This document shows positions 1 to 7,056 of a stretch of DNA of 13,491 bases, piece by piece; positions within the stretch are counted from its first letter, which is position 1; each line of letters begins with the position of its first letter. The DNA lies in the NCBI GenBank assembly GCA_947456995.1, contig CANGVB010000030.1, forward strand, positions 1-13,491, read 5' to 3'. A program made the translations under genes and the position numbers. The notes under the pieces were generated by a model that was given only the letters and a program-made list of their open reading frames with translations, had not been told where the DNA came from and searched no databases. Source of the stretch: Bryobacteraceae bacterium (GTDB lineage: Bacteria; Acidobacteriota; Terriglobia; Bryobacterales; Bryobacteraceae).

Positions 1-163
1 AGCAATGAAAGCTGGTCTGTCAGCACGCGCCGCGTGCTTTTTCGAAAGCCCCGAAGAAGCCGGAATTGCCTTGAAGTCCCTCGTCCAACCCGGCGACACG
101 ATTCTGTTTAAGGGCTCGCGCGGCACCCGCGTAGAGCTTGCCCTCGAGAGGTTCCTGGCCTGA
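1..163 (+). CDS. murF: UDP-MurNAc-tripeptide:D-Ala-D-Ala ligase (MurF), C-terminal fragment
   Basis: Only the last 53 codons are inside the window, read from position 2 to the TGA at 161-163. The fragment ends with PGDTILFKGSRGTRVE, which matches the KGSRG-x-x-x-E signature near the C-terminus of MurF. MurF is the cytoplasmic ATP-dependent ligase that adds D-Ala-D-Ala to UDP-MurNAc-tripeptide, giving the pentapeptide used by MraY. Its position directly before mraY, with 4 bases between, is the usual dcw arrangement and supports the call. MurE shares the ligase fold, but its C-terminal motifs differ and it normally precedes murF. The catalytic and ATP-binding domains are outside the window. 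Confidence 0.88.
   Translation, partial: AMKAGLSARAACFFESPEEAGIALKSLVQPGDTILFKGSRGTRVELALERFLA
22..42 (+). terminator. terminator-like hairpin plus T-run inside murF coding sequence
   Basis: A perfect inverted repeat, GCACGC (23-28) with GCGTGC (32-37) around a 3-base GCC loop, gains one more A-T pair at 22/38 and is followed directly by a T run (38-42). This has the shape of a Rho-independent terminator, yet it lies inside the murF reading frame, where it encodes A-R-A-A-C-F-F. Translating ribosomes would normally mask it. It may be chance in GC-rich coding DNA, so its function is unproven. Confidence 0.25.
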
Positions 164-167
164 CACT

Positions 168-1301
168 ATGCTCTACTGGCTCCTCTTCGAAACTCTACAA
201 CCCGTCTTTGGCCCACTCCGCCTCTTTGGCTACGTCACCTTCCGTACCGCCTTTGCCCTCATCACGGCCCTGTTGATCTCATTGCTCCTGGGCCCCTGGA
301 TGATCCACAAGCTACGCGAAATGTCGATCGGCCAGTTCATTCGCGAAGACGGCCCCCAGTCTCATCAAACAAAGGCCGGCACACCTACTATGGGTGGCCT
401 GCTGATTGTCATCTCTATCCTCGTACCAACTCTGCTTTGGGCCAATCTTCGCAACGTCTACATCTGGATCGCTATGGGTAGCCTCGTCGGCTTCGGTGCC
501 ATCGGCTTCTACGACGACTACACCAAGATGAAAAAGATGCGCAATCTGGGGCTCACCGCACGTCAGAAATTTGCCCTCCAGGTTCTCGTCGCCATGGCAA
601 TTGGCTTTGTTCTCCTCCTCATGAACGCCAAGGGTCAGTACACTACCGCGATGAACGTGCCTTTCTTCAAGGCCTTCAAGCCAGATCTTGTCATTGACGC
701 CTTTGCTCACAACCCCTGGACCTTCGCCATTGCCTTCGCGCCGTTTTACCTCTTTATGGTCCTCGTCCTGGTTGGTTCTACCAACGCCGTCAACCTTACC
801 GATGGCCTCGACGGCCTTGCCATCGGCCTCATGATCATTGCCTCCTCAGCCATGACGGCTCTCTGTTATCTGGCTGGCCACCGCGAATTTGCCACCTACC
901 TTGAGTTGCAGCGCGTGCCCGGCTCCAGTGAACTCACCATCTTCTGCGCCACCATGATCGGAGCATCTCTCGGCTTTCTCTGGTACAACGCTCACCCTGC
1001 CGAAGTCTTTATGGGCGATGTCGGCTCCCTCGCACTCGGCGGCAGCATGGGCACCGTAGCAGTTCTGATCAAACAGGAATTACTCCTCCCTTTCATCGGC
1101 GGAGTCTATGTAATGGAACTCCTCAGCGTCGTAATCCAGGTCGGCAGCTACAAGTTGCGCGGCAAACGCGTCTTCAAGATGGCTCCCATCCACCACCATT
1201 TCGAATTACTCGGCTGGAAAGAATCCAAGGTAATCGCCCGCTTCTGGATCATGGGCCTCATCATGGCTCTCTTTGCCCTCGCCACAGTAAAACTCAGATA
1301 G
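168..1301 (+). CDS. mraY: phospho-N-acetylmuramoyl-pentapeptide transferase (MraY)
   Basis: MraY is an integral membrane enzyme that moves phospho-MurNAc-pentapeptide from UDP to undecaprenyl phosphate, making lipid I. The 377-residue product is slightly longer than the roughly 360 residues usual for the family. Visible motifs are the Asp pair in FYDDYTK (D116, D117), NAVNLTDGLDGLA (206-218), FMGDVGS with the conserved Asp at 284, and the triple-His loop MAPIHHHFELLGW (338-350). Many hydrophobic helices fit the ten-helix fold. The ATG at 168 is chosen because MLYWLLF aligns with the known MraY N-terminus; a TTG at 138 would add ten unlikely residues and overlap murF. The ribosome site is weak: GAGAGG at 146-151 is 16 bases away, so coupling to murF translation is likely. 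Confidence 0.97.
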   Translation: MLYWLLFETLQPVFGPLRLFGYVTFRTAFALITALLISLLLGPWMIHKLREMSIGQFIREDGPQSHQTKAGTPTMGGLLIVISILVPTLLWANLRNVYIWIAMGSLVGFGAIGFYDDYTKMKKMRNLGLTARQKFALQVLVAMAIGFVLLLMNAKGQYTTAMNVPFFKAFKPDLVIDAFAHNPWTFAIAFAPFYLFMVLVLVGSTNAVNLTDGLDGLAIGLMIIASSAMTALCYLAGHREFATYLELQRVPGSSELTIFCATMIGASLGFLWYNAHPAEVFMGDVGSLALGGSMGTVAVLIKQELLLPFIGGVYVMELLSVVIQVGSYKLRGKRVFKMAPIHHHFELLGWKESKVIARFWIMGLIMALFALATVKLR

Positions 1302-1307
1302 ACAAAG

Positions 1308-2615
1308 ATGCACTTCAACGGACAACATTTCATGGTTCTCGGCCTCGCCAAAAGCGGCGTGGGCGCGATCCAGCTTTTGCGTTCGAAGGGTGCCAAAGTT
1401 ACTGGTGTTGACAGTAGAAACATCTCCGACTTACCGATTGTGCAAAACCTTGTGGATAATTCGGAAATCTCATTTAGTCGAGACCGCGAGGCAGATCTAA
1501 AAGGCATCGATGCTCTTGTTGTATCTCCCGGCGTGCCGCTCAATCACCAGCTCACCCAGGCCGCCTTGCACCGTGGCATCCCAGTCATCGGCGAAATCGA
1601 ACTCGCCAGTGAATTCCTCAATGGCCCCATCCTTGCCATCACAGGGTCAAACGGCAAAACCACCACAACCTCACTTGTCGGCCATATCCTCAAGTCAGCC
1701 GGCGTCCCCTCTCAAGTAGGCGGAAACATTGGCTTTGCTGCAACCGACATGATCGCCACCTCAAACTTCCTCCAGTGGAATGTCCTTGAGCTGTCCAGCT
1801 TCCAGTTGGAGACGATCCACAGATTCCACCCGCAGATCGCCGCAGTCCTGAACGTAACGCCAAACCACCTCGATCGGCACGGCTCCATCGAGGAATACGC
1901 AAAAGCAAAGGGAAACATTTTTCGCAATCAACGTTCTGGCGATTGGGCCGTTCTCAATGGCTCAAATCCCATCAGCAATAGCTATAAAACCAGCGCTCAA
2001 ATCGCCCGCTTTTGCGGCGACTCGGCCTTCGTGTCGGGAAGCGAAATCGAGCTCTTCGGCAAACCGCTGATGCCCGTAAATGCTGTGCCACTCCCGGGCG
2101 GCCATAACCTCGAAAACGTGATGGCGGCCGCTACAATGGCCTCACTTGCCGGTGCATCACACGAGTCCATCGCTGAAGCTGTTGCCACCTTCAAAGGCGT
2201 CAAACACCGCCTCGAATTTATCCGCGAAGTCCGCGGAATCAAGTTCTACAACGACTCAAAAGCAACCAGCGTCGACGCAACGCTCAAAGCCCTCGAAGCC
2301 CTGCCAGGGCCTCTTTGGGTGATCCTGGGCGGCCTCGACAAAGGCGGCAGCTATCTGCCCCTCGCGCCACAACTCAAACTAAAGGCAAAGGCTGCTTTGC
2401 TGATCGGAAGCGCAGCCCCAATCATCGAAAAAGAATTGAAAGATTTCGCCAACATTGATAGTTGCGGCACTCTCGAAACCGCAATCCATTCCGCTGTGAA
2501 TCAGGCACAACCGGGCGACACAGTCCTGCTCGCCCCGGCCTGCGCCAGTTACGATCAATTCAAAAGTTATGAACACCGCGGAGACGTTTTCCGCAAACTG
2601 GTAGAGGCAATCTAA
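1308..2615 (+). CDS. murD: UDP-N-acetylmuramoyl-L-alanine--D-glutamate ligase (MurD)
   Basis: MurD is the cytoplasmic ATP-dependent ligase that adds D-Glu to UDP-MurNAc-L-Ala. The 435 residues match the family's usual length of about 440. In order: an N-terminal Rossmann-like UDP-binding domain (1-105); the ATP loop GSNGKTT (113-119); NVTPNHLDRH (182-191); the probable carbamylated lysine K201; NDSKAT (315-320), which joins the central and C-terminal domains; and the C-terminal motif APACASYDQFKSYEHRGD (409-426). These separate it from MurC, MurE and MurF. It starts 6 bases after mraY, without a clear Shine-Dalgarno sequence. Its TAA shares one base with the ftsW ATG (TAATG), suggesting termination-reinitiation coupling. 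A perfect DnaA-box-like 9-mer lies inside it at 1451-1459, probably by chance. Confidence 0.97.
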   Translation: MHFNGQHFMVLGLAKSGVGAIQLLRSKGAKVTGVDSRNISDLPIVQNLVDNSEISFSRDREADLKGIDALVVSPGVPLNHQLTQAALHRGIPVIGEIELASEFLNGPILAITGSNGKTTTTSLVGHILKSAGVPSQVGGNIGFAATDMIATSNFLQWNVLELSSFQLETIHRFHPQIAAVLNVTPNHLDRHGSIEEYAKAKGNIFRNQRSGDWAVLNGSNPISNSYKTSAQIARFCGDSAFVSGSEIELFGKPLMPVNAVPLPGGHNLENVMAAATMASLAGASHESIAEAVATFKGVKHRLEFIREVRGIKFYNDSKATSVDATLKALEALPGPLWVILGGLDKGGSYLPLAPQLKLKAKAALLIGSAAPIIEKELKDFANIDSCGTLETAIHSAVNQAQPGDTVLLAPACASYDQFKSYEHRGDVFRKLVEAI

Positions 2616-3769
2616 TGGCTCGTAAACTCACCGACTGGACTCTCTTCTTTACCGTACTCATGATGACCTGCTTCGGCCTCATCATGGTCTACAGCGCCAC
2701 CTCAATCACCACAGCCATCCGCGGCGGAAACATGGAAGAACCCTTCCTGCGCCAGCTCGCCGCAGCCGTTGTCTCCTTCTTCCTGCTCATGTACCTGAAG
2801 CGCCAGAACTATCTTCTGCTCAAAGATCCCGTCTGGGCCTTCATTCCCCTGGGCCTCGTCATTGCCTTGCTCCCTGTCGCCTACTTCATGGATGGCCGGG
2901 CGCACCGCTGGATTCGTCTTCCCTTCTTCCAGTTGCAGCCATCAGAATTCGCTAAGCCCGCTCTCATTGTCTTCGTGGCCTACTTCCTCACCCGACGCAT
3001 GCCAGCCCTGAACAGCCGCTACACGCTGATGCCTGCGGCAATGACCCTTGTCGTCCTTTCTGGTGTTGTCCTTGTCTCTGACCTCGGCACAGCCATCGCC
3101 CTCGTTGTTCCTGTGATCGCTCTGCTTTATGTGGCCGGCATCAAGAAGACCTACCTCGCCGCAGCCGCTGCCGTTGCCATCCTCGTCATGGTGGGCGGCA
3201 TCATCGCCAAGCCCTACCGTCTCTCTCGCGTGGTTCAGTTCGTTGACCCCAATTGGGAATTCATCTCGAAGGTCGATCCCAACGGTTACATCAAAAACTA
3301 CATCGGCAACTCCAACACCACACGCGACCCCGGCTATCAGATCCGCCAGGCGAAAATCGCCATCGGCTCAGGTGGAGCTCTTGGCCTCGGCATGATGCAA
3401 GGCCGTCAAAAACTGCTCTATCTCCCTGAAGCCCACACCGACTGTATCTATGCCGTAATCGGCGAAGAACTCGGCCTATGGGGTGCCTCTGCGCTGATCG
3501 GTGGATACTTCCTGATTTTCTGGCGGGGCTTCCGTCTCTTCTGGCTGGCTAAAGAAGACTTTGGTCGCTATCTCGCCCTCGGCATTAGTATTTCCCTATT
3601 GGTTCAAGCGCTCATCAACATCAGCGTTGTCCTCGACATGGGCCCAGCCAAAGGCATCCCCTTGCCACTCATCAGCTATGGTGGAAGCTCCTTGATGAGC
3701 AGTCTCATCTCCCTCGGTATCTTGATGAGTGTCAGTGAGGACGCCCAGTGGCTGGAAAGTGCTTCCTGA
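2615..3769 (+). CDS. ftsW: septal peptidoglycan glycosyltransferase FtsW (SEDS family)
   Basis: FtsW is a polytopic SEDS protein that polymerises lipid II into glycan strands at the septum, working with a class B penicillin-binding protein. The 384 residues carry family motifs: AHRWIRL (96-102), QPSEFAKPALIVF (108-120), YQIRQAKIAIGSGG (241-254), PEAHTDCIYAVIGEELG (271-287), with the likely catalytic Asp at 276, and KGIPLPLISYGGSSL (346-360). RodA has a similar core, but the place between murD and murG points to FtsW. The segment between FVDP (209-212) and GYQ (240-242) is 27 residues, against roughly 7 in many FtsW proteins, so this extracytoplasmic loop is enlarged. The ATG overlaps the murD stop, and AGAGG at 2603-2607 lies 7 bases upstream. 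Confidence 0.95.
   Translation: MARKLTDWTLFFTVLMMTCFGLIMVYSATSITTAIRGGNMEEPFLRQLAAAVVSFFLLMYLKRQNYLLLKDPVWAFIPLGLVIALLPVAYFMDGRAHRWIRLPFFQLQPSEFAKPALIVFVAYFLTRRMPALNSRYTLMPAAMTLVVLSGVVLVSDLGTAIALVVPVIALLYVAGIKKTYLAAAAAVAILVMVGGIIAKPYRLSRVVQFVDPNWEFISKVDPNGYIKNYIGNSNTTRDPGYQIRQAKIAIGSGGALGLGMMQGRQKLLYLPEAHTDCIYAVIGEELGLWGASALIGGYFLIFWRGFRLFWLAKEDFGRYLALGISISLLVQALINISVVLDMGPAKGIPLPLISYGGSSLMSSLISLGILMSVSEDAQWLESAS
3735..3741 (+). promoter_or_regulatory. ribosome binding site that decides the murG start
   Basis: GTGAGGA lies inside the 3' end of ftsW; its GAGG core (3737-3740) ends 7 bases before the GTG at 3748. This good spacing favours GTG 3748 over the ATG at 3769, which sits on the ftsW stop codon. 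Confidence 0.65.
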
Positions 3770-4818
3770 TGGCAGGTGGAGGAACCGGCGGCCATGTCAT
3801 GCCTCTGCTTGCAGTAGCAGAACAGTTGCGCACGCGCGGCCAGTCGCCTTACTTCATCGGCACCAAAACCGGCTTTGAAGCTCGCCTCGTCCCCGAACGC
3901 AAATTCCCGATCGAGTACATCGAAATCGGCGGCTTCGTGGGGCTCGGCCTTGCGCGTAAGCTCAAACTGCTTTATCAACTGCCACTGGCAATCCTCAAGT
4001 GCCTGGCTTCGATCCGCAAAAACAAACCCGTCGCCTGCTTCAGCCTCGGTGGTTACGCGGCAGCGCCTCCCGTAGTAGCAAGCCTCCTCAGCGGCCTCCC
4101 GCTCATCGTCATGGAACCAAACGCCATGCCCGGAGTTGTCAATCGCTGGATGGGCCGCTTCGCCTACAAGGCCTTGCTTTCCTTCCCCCAGGCTGCAAGC
4201 TACTTCCCTTCCCGGGCTGTCGAAATCACCGGCCTGCCTGTGCGCGAAGAGTTCTTCGCCATCGAGGCCAAGCCCTTCACTGGTGAGCTCACTCTACTGA
4301 TCACTGGCGGTAGCCAGGGCTCTCAAACCCTCAACAATGCAGTGCGTGAGTTATGGCCATTGCTCCACGGCCTGAACGTTCGCCTCATCCATCAGTGTGG
4401 CCGCAACCAGGAAGAACAGCTTCGACAGGACTTCACTCAAACCTGTCTCAAGGGCGAAGTGAAAGCCTTTATTCAGGACATGCCTTCTGCCTACCAGGCC
4501 GCAGATCTTGTCCTTTGTCGAGCAGGCGCTGGCACCGTGAGCGAACTCGCCGCCGCCGGACGCCCCGCCATCCTGGTTCCCTTCCCCTTTGCCGCCGATG
4601 ATCACCAGGCAAAAAACGCCCAGGCCGTTGTCGACGCCGGCGCAGGCTTCATGTTTCGCGATTCCGAGCTCACCGGCAAAGCGATCCTTGACATCATTAC
4701 AAACTTCATCCAGCATCCAGATCAGCTTGCCGCGATGTCCGCCAGGGCACACGCCCTCCGGCAGCCCGGCGCAGCAACCCGCGCGGCTGATATCCTATTG
4801 AAATTAGATAAAACGTAA
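3748..4818 (+). CDS. murG: UDP-GlcNAc:lipid I N-acetylglucosaminyltransferase (MurG)
   Basis: MurG is a GT-B glycosyltransferase on the inner face of the membrane that adds GlcNAc to lipid I, giving lipid II. The 356 residues match the usual length. Motifs are the N-terminal glycine-rich loop GGGTGGH (10-16), MEPNAMPG (122-129), GGSQGSQTLN (187-196), and the donor-binding segment RAGAGTVSELAAAGRP (258-273) with PFPFAADDHQ (278-287). The GTG start at 3748 is chosen because the residues before the glycine loop (KCFLMAG) supply the first beta strand; starting at ATG 3769 would remove the Lys-Cys-Phe-Leu part of it. This start overlaps ftsW by 22 bases. A 10-base gap separates it from murC, in an AT-rich patch. 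Confidence 0.95.
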   Translation: MAGKCFLMAGGGTGGHVMPLLAVAEQLRTRGQSPYFIGTKTGFEARLVPERKFPIEYIEIGGFVGLGLARKLKLLYQLPLAILKCLASIRKNKPVACFSLGGYAAAPPVVASLLSGLPLIVMEPNAMPGVVNRWMGRFAYKALLSFPQAASYFPSRAVEITGLPVREEFFAIEAKPFTGELTLLITGGSQGSQTLNNAVRELWPLLHGLNVRLIHQCGRNQEEQLRQDFTQTCLKGEVKAFIQDMPSAYQAADLVLCRAGAGTVSELAAAGRPAILVPFPFAADDHQAKNAQAVVDAGAGFMFRDSELTGKAILDIITNFIQHPDQLAAMSARAHALRQPGAATRAADILLKLDKT

Positions 4819-4828
4819 ACTGGCCAAA

Positions 4829-6205
4829 ATGTTTTTTCGTAAGCAACACTTCCATTTCGTAGGCATCGGCGGTATCGGCATGAGCGGTATCGCCGAGGTC
4901 CTGCTTACTCTTGGCCATCGTGTCTCCGGTTCAGACCTCAAACTCACCCCAATCACCGAACGCCTCGAAGGCCTTGGGGCTAAGATTTTCGTCGGCCACA
5001 ACGCGTCCAACATTGAAGCGGATGTAACCGCCCTGGTAGTCACATCGGCAGTCAACGAGACCAATTCCGAGATCAAGGAAGCCCGCCACCGCAAGGTCCC
5101 GGTGATTCCACGAGGTGAACTGCTCTCAGAGTTGATGCGCCTCAAATACGGCGTCGCCATCGGCGGCAGCCACGGCAAGACCACAACAACTTCGATGACC
5201 GCCACCATCCTCGCCAACGGTGGCCTCGACCCAACCGTTGTAGTAGGTGGCCGCGTCAGCACCATGGGGGGCTCCAACGCCCGCGTCGGCCAGAGTGACC
5301 TGCTCGTCGTTGAGAGCGATGAAAGCGACGGCAGCTTCCTCAAGCTCGCACCGATCATCGCCGTCGTCACCAACATCGACCGCGAGCACCTCGACTATTA
5401 CAAGACCTTCGAGCGAGTCCTTCAGAGCTTCACCGACTTCGTCAATCGTGTCCCCTTCTACGGCACCTCAATCCTCTGCATCGACGACGAAAACGTCCAG
5501 CGCATCATGCCCGACATCCGCCGCCGCGTGGTCACCTACGGCACTACACCTCAAGCCGATCTCATGATCCGCAACATCGAAATGGGCAAGGCATCCTCTT
5601 CCTTCGAGATCCACCGCCGGGGCGAGAACCTCGGCCGCTTCGTCGTTAACGTTACGGGCGCACACAACATCCTGAACTCCACAGCATCGATTGCCGTCTC
5701 GCTTGAACTTGGCCTCGAACCCTCAGTAATTGCCGCAGGCCTCGCTGCCTTCCAGGGCGTCGATCGTCGCTTCCAATTCAAGGGTGAAGCCGCCGGGGTC
5801 ACCGTCATCGACGACTACGGCCACCGCCCCACAGAAGGCCGCGCGACGCTCAACGCCGCCCGGCAGCGCCAGTTCTCCAAGATCCACGTCCTCTTTCAGC
5901 CCCATCGCTACACACGAACCCAAATTCTGATGGACGACTTCGCCCGCAGCTTCTTCGACGCCGACAGCGTCACCCTGCTCGACATCTATGCAGCCAGCGA
6001 AGCACCCATCGAAGGTGTCACCACCTCAGCTCTGATTGAGAAGATGCGCGCCTCGGGCCAGCGTGAAGTAGACTACGCGCCCAGCCTGGAAGCCGCAGCA
6101 AAGCTGCTGGCAGCTAAGGCCAAAGACGGCGAAATGATCTTGACCCTCGGTGCCGGCACCGTTTCCCAGACCGGCGAACTGATCCTTGCGGAGCTACGTA
6201 AATGA
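4829..6205 (+). CDS. murC: UDP-N-acetylmuramate--L-alanine ligase (MurC)
   Basis: MurC is the first Mur ligase and joins L-Ala to UDP-MurNAc using ATP in the cytoplasm. The 458 residues are typical. The N-terminal Rossmann motif HFVGIGGIGMSGIAE spans 9-23. The ATP loop is GSHGKTTT (113-120), with Ser where Thr is common. ESDESDGSF (162-170), TNIDREHLDYY (181-191), DDYGHRPTE (328-336) and FQPHRYTRT (357-365) follow. The fifth-to-sixth positions of DDYGHRPTE are His-Arg, whereas His-His is usual in MurC and Mpl. The related ligase Mpl is the main alternative, but the dcw position favours MurC. No clear Shine-Dalgarno sequence precedes the ATG. The stop overlaps the ftsQ start as ATGA. Confidence 0.96.
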   Translation: MFFRKQHFHFVGIGGIGMSGIAEVLLTLGHRVSGSDLKLTPITERLEGLGAKIFVGHNASNIEADVTALVVTSAVNETNSEIKEARHRKVPVIPRGELLSELMRLKYGVAIGGSHGKTTTTSMTATILANGGLDPTVVVGGRVSTMGGSNARVGQSDLLVVESDESDGSFLKLAPIIAVVTNIDREHLDYYKTFERVLQSFTDFVNRVPFYGTSILCIDDENVQRIMPDIRRRVVTYGTTPQADLMIRNIEMGKASSSFEIHRRGENLGRFVVNVTGAHNILNSTASIAVSLELGLEPSVIAAGLAAFQGVDRRFQFKGEAAGVTVIDDYGHRPTEGRATLNAARQRQFSKIHVLFQPHRYTRTQILMDDFARSFFDADSVTLLDIYAASEAPIEGVTTSALIEKMRASGQREVDYAPSLEAAAKLLAAKAKDGEMILTLGAGTVSQTGELILAELRK

Positions 6206-7056
6206 AGAAACAAACCCCGCCAGACATCTCGAAGATCCTCAGCAGGGGCGTCATGGCATGCGCCCTGATCGTAGCCATTGGAGGCGGCGTCCTCCTCGAA
6301 GGTCAAGTCGAGCGTTACTTCATGCGCGACACACGCTTCGCGCTGGAGCGCGCCGTCGAATACGGTGATCCCCCGCCCAATCTCAAAATCGAAGGCCTCA
6401 AGCACACAGACAAAGAAATGATCCTCAAGGTCTTTGAAGAAGACCTCGGCCGCAGCGTCTTCATGCTGCCCCTCGACAAACGTCGCATCGAGCTCATGTC
6501 CAAGCCCTGGATCAAAGACGCAACCATCGCCCGGCTTTGGCCCAACCTGATCACCGTCCGCATCGAAGAGCGAAAGCCAGTAGCCTTCGTTAAGCGCGGA
6601 GGCGGTGCTGAGACTACTGTTATCGACGCCGAGGGCGTGCTGATGGAAGCACCTCCTTCAGCCACCTTCAGCCTGCCTGTAGTGGAAGGCGTAGGCCCGG
6701 ATGTCGAAGAAGAAGCCCGCCGCCTGCGCATGCGCCGTGTGGAACGCCTGATCAAGGACCTCGGCGATCACGTCAAGGAGATCGGCGAGATTGACAGCAC
6801 CGATAGCGAGAACCTCCGTGTCGTCCAGCCCTTCAAGGGCCGCGCAGTTACCCTGATCCTGGGCAATCGTAACTTCAAGATGCGTTATGAGAACTTCCTT
6901 TCCATGGCCGACCAGCTCATGGAGAAGCTCCCCAACGCAATTACCTTCGATCTGCGTCTCGAAGAGCAGGTCACAGCAGCTGAAGAGCGCATCCCGGAGC
7001 CCAAGACAGCCCCCATCGTTGAAGAGAGGAAAGCGAGGAAGAATCGTGGCCGATAA
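6202..7056 (+). CDS. ftsQ: cell division protein FtsQ/DivIB
   Basis: FtsQ is a bitopic inner-membrane protein that links early cytoplasmic divisome proteins to FtsL, FtsB and the septal synthase. The 284-residue product shows a short cytoplasmic tail with basic residues, one membrane helix at about 16-33, a POTRA-like domain at about 60-128 (LKIEGLKHTDKEMILKVF, then WPNLITVRIEERKP) and an FtsQ/DivIB domain to about 255. It ends in a charged Glu/Lys/Arg-rich tail (258-284). Sequence conservation is low in this family, so position and architecture carry weight. The ATG overlaps the murC stop (ATGA), and GGAG at 6190-6193 lies 8 bases upstream. Its end overlaps ftsA by 11 bases. Confidence 0.92.
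   Translation: MKKQTPPDISKILSRGVMACALIVAIGGGVLLEGQVERYFMRDTRFALERAVEYGDPPPNLKIEGLKHTDKEMILKVFEEDLGRSVFMLPLDKRRIELMSKPWIKDATIARLWPNLITVRIEERKPVAFVKRGGGAETTVIDAEGVLMEAPPSATFSLPVVEGVGPDVEEEARRLRMRRVERLIKDLGDHVKEIGEIDSTDSENLRVVQPFKGRAVTLILGNRNFKMRYENFLSMADQLMEKLPNAITFDLRLEEQVTAAEERIPEPKTAPIVEERKARKNRGR
7035..7039 (+). promoter_or_regulatory. ribosome binding site that decides the ftsA start
   Basis: GAGGA inside the ftsQ 3' end lies 6 bases before GTG 7046. This supports the short ftsA form and argues against an in-frame ATG at 6887, which would add 53 residues read from ftsQ coding DNA. Confidence 0.65.

Noticed and set aside
1451-1459. Perfect DnaA-box sequence (TGTGGATAA) in murD, tempting together with the skew change.
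   Set aside because: It is a single box inside a coding gene, over 6 kb from the skew change, without a box cluster or AT-rich unwinding element. One chance match in 13.5 kb is not surprising.
4797-4842. AT-rich patch around the murG/murC junction as an internal promoter.
   Set aside because: TTGAAA at 4798-4803 has no well-placed -10 partner, and the patch includes the Lys/Phe-rich ends of both proteins. Not enough to call.
6887-7045. Upstream ATG at 6887 extending ftsA by 53 residues.
   Set aside because: The extension is an out-of-frame reading of ftsQ. GTG 7046 has a GAGGA site at good spacing and places the actin-fold start correctly.
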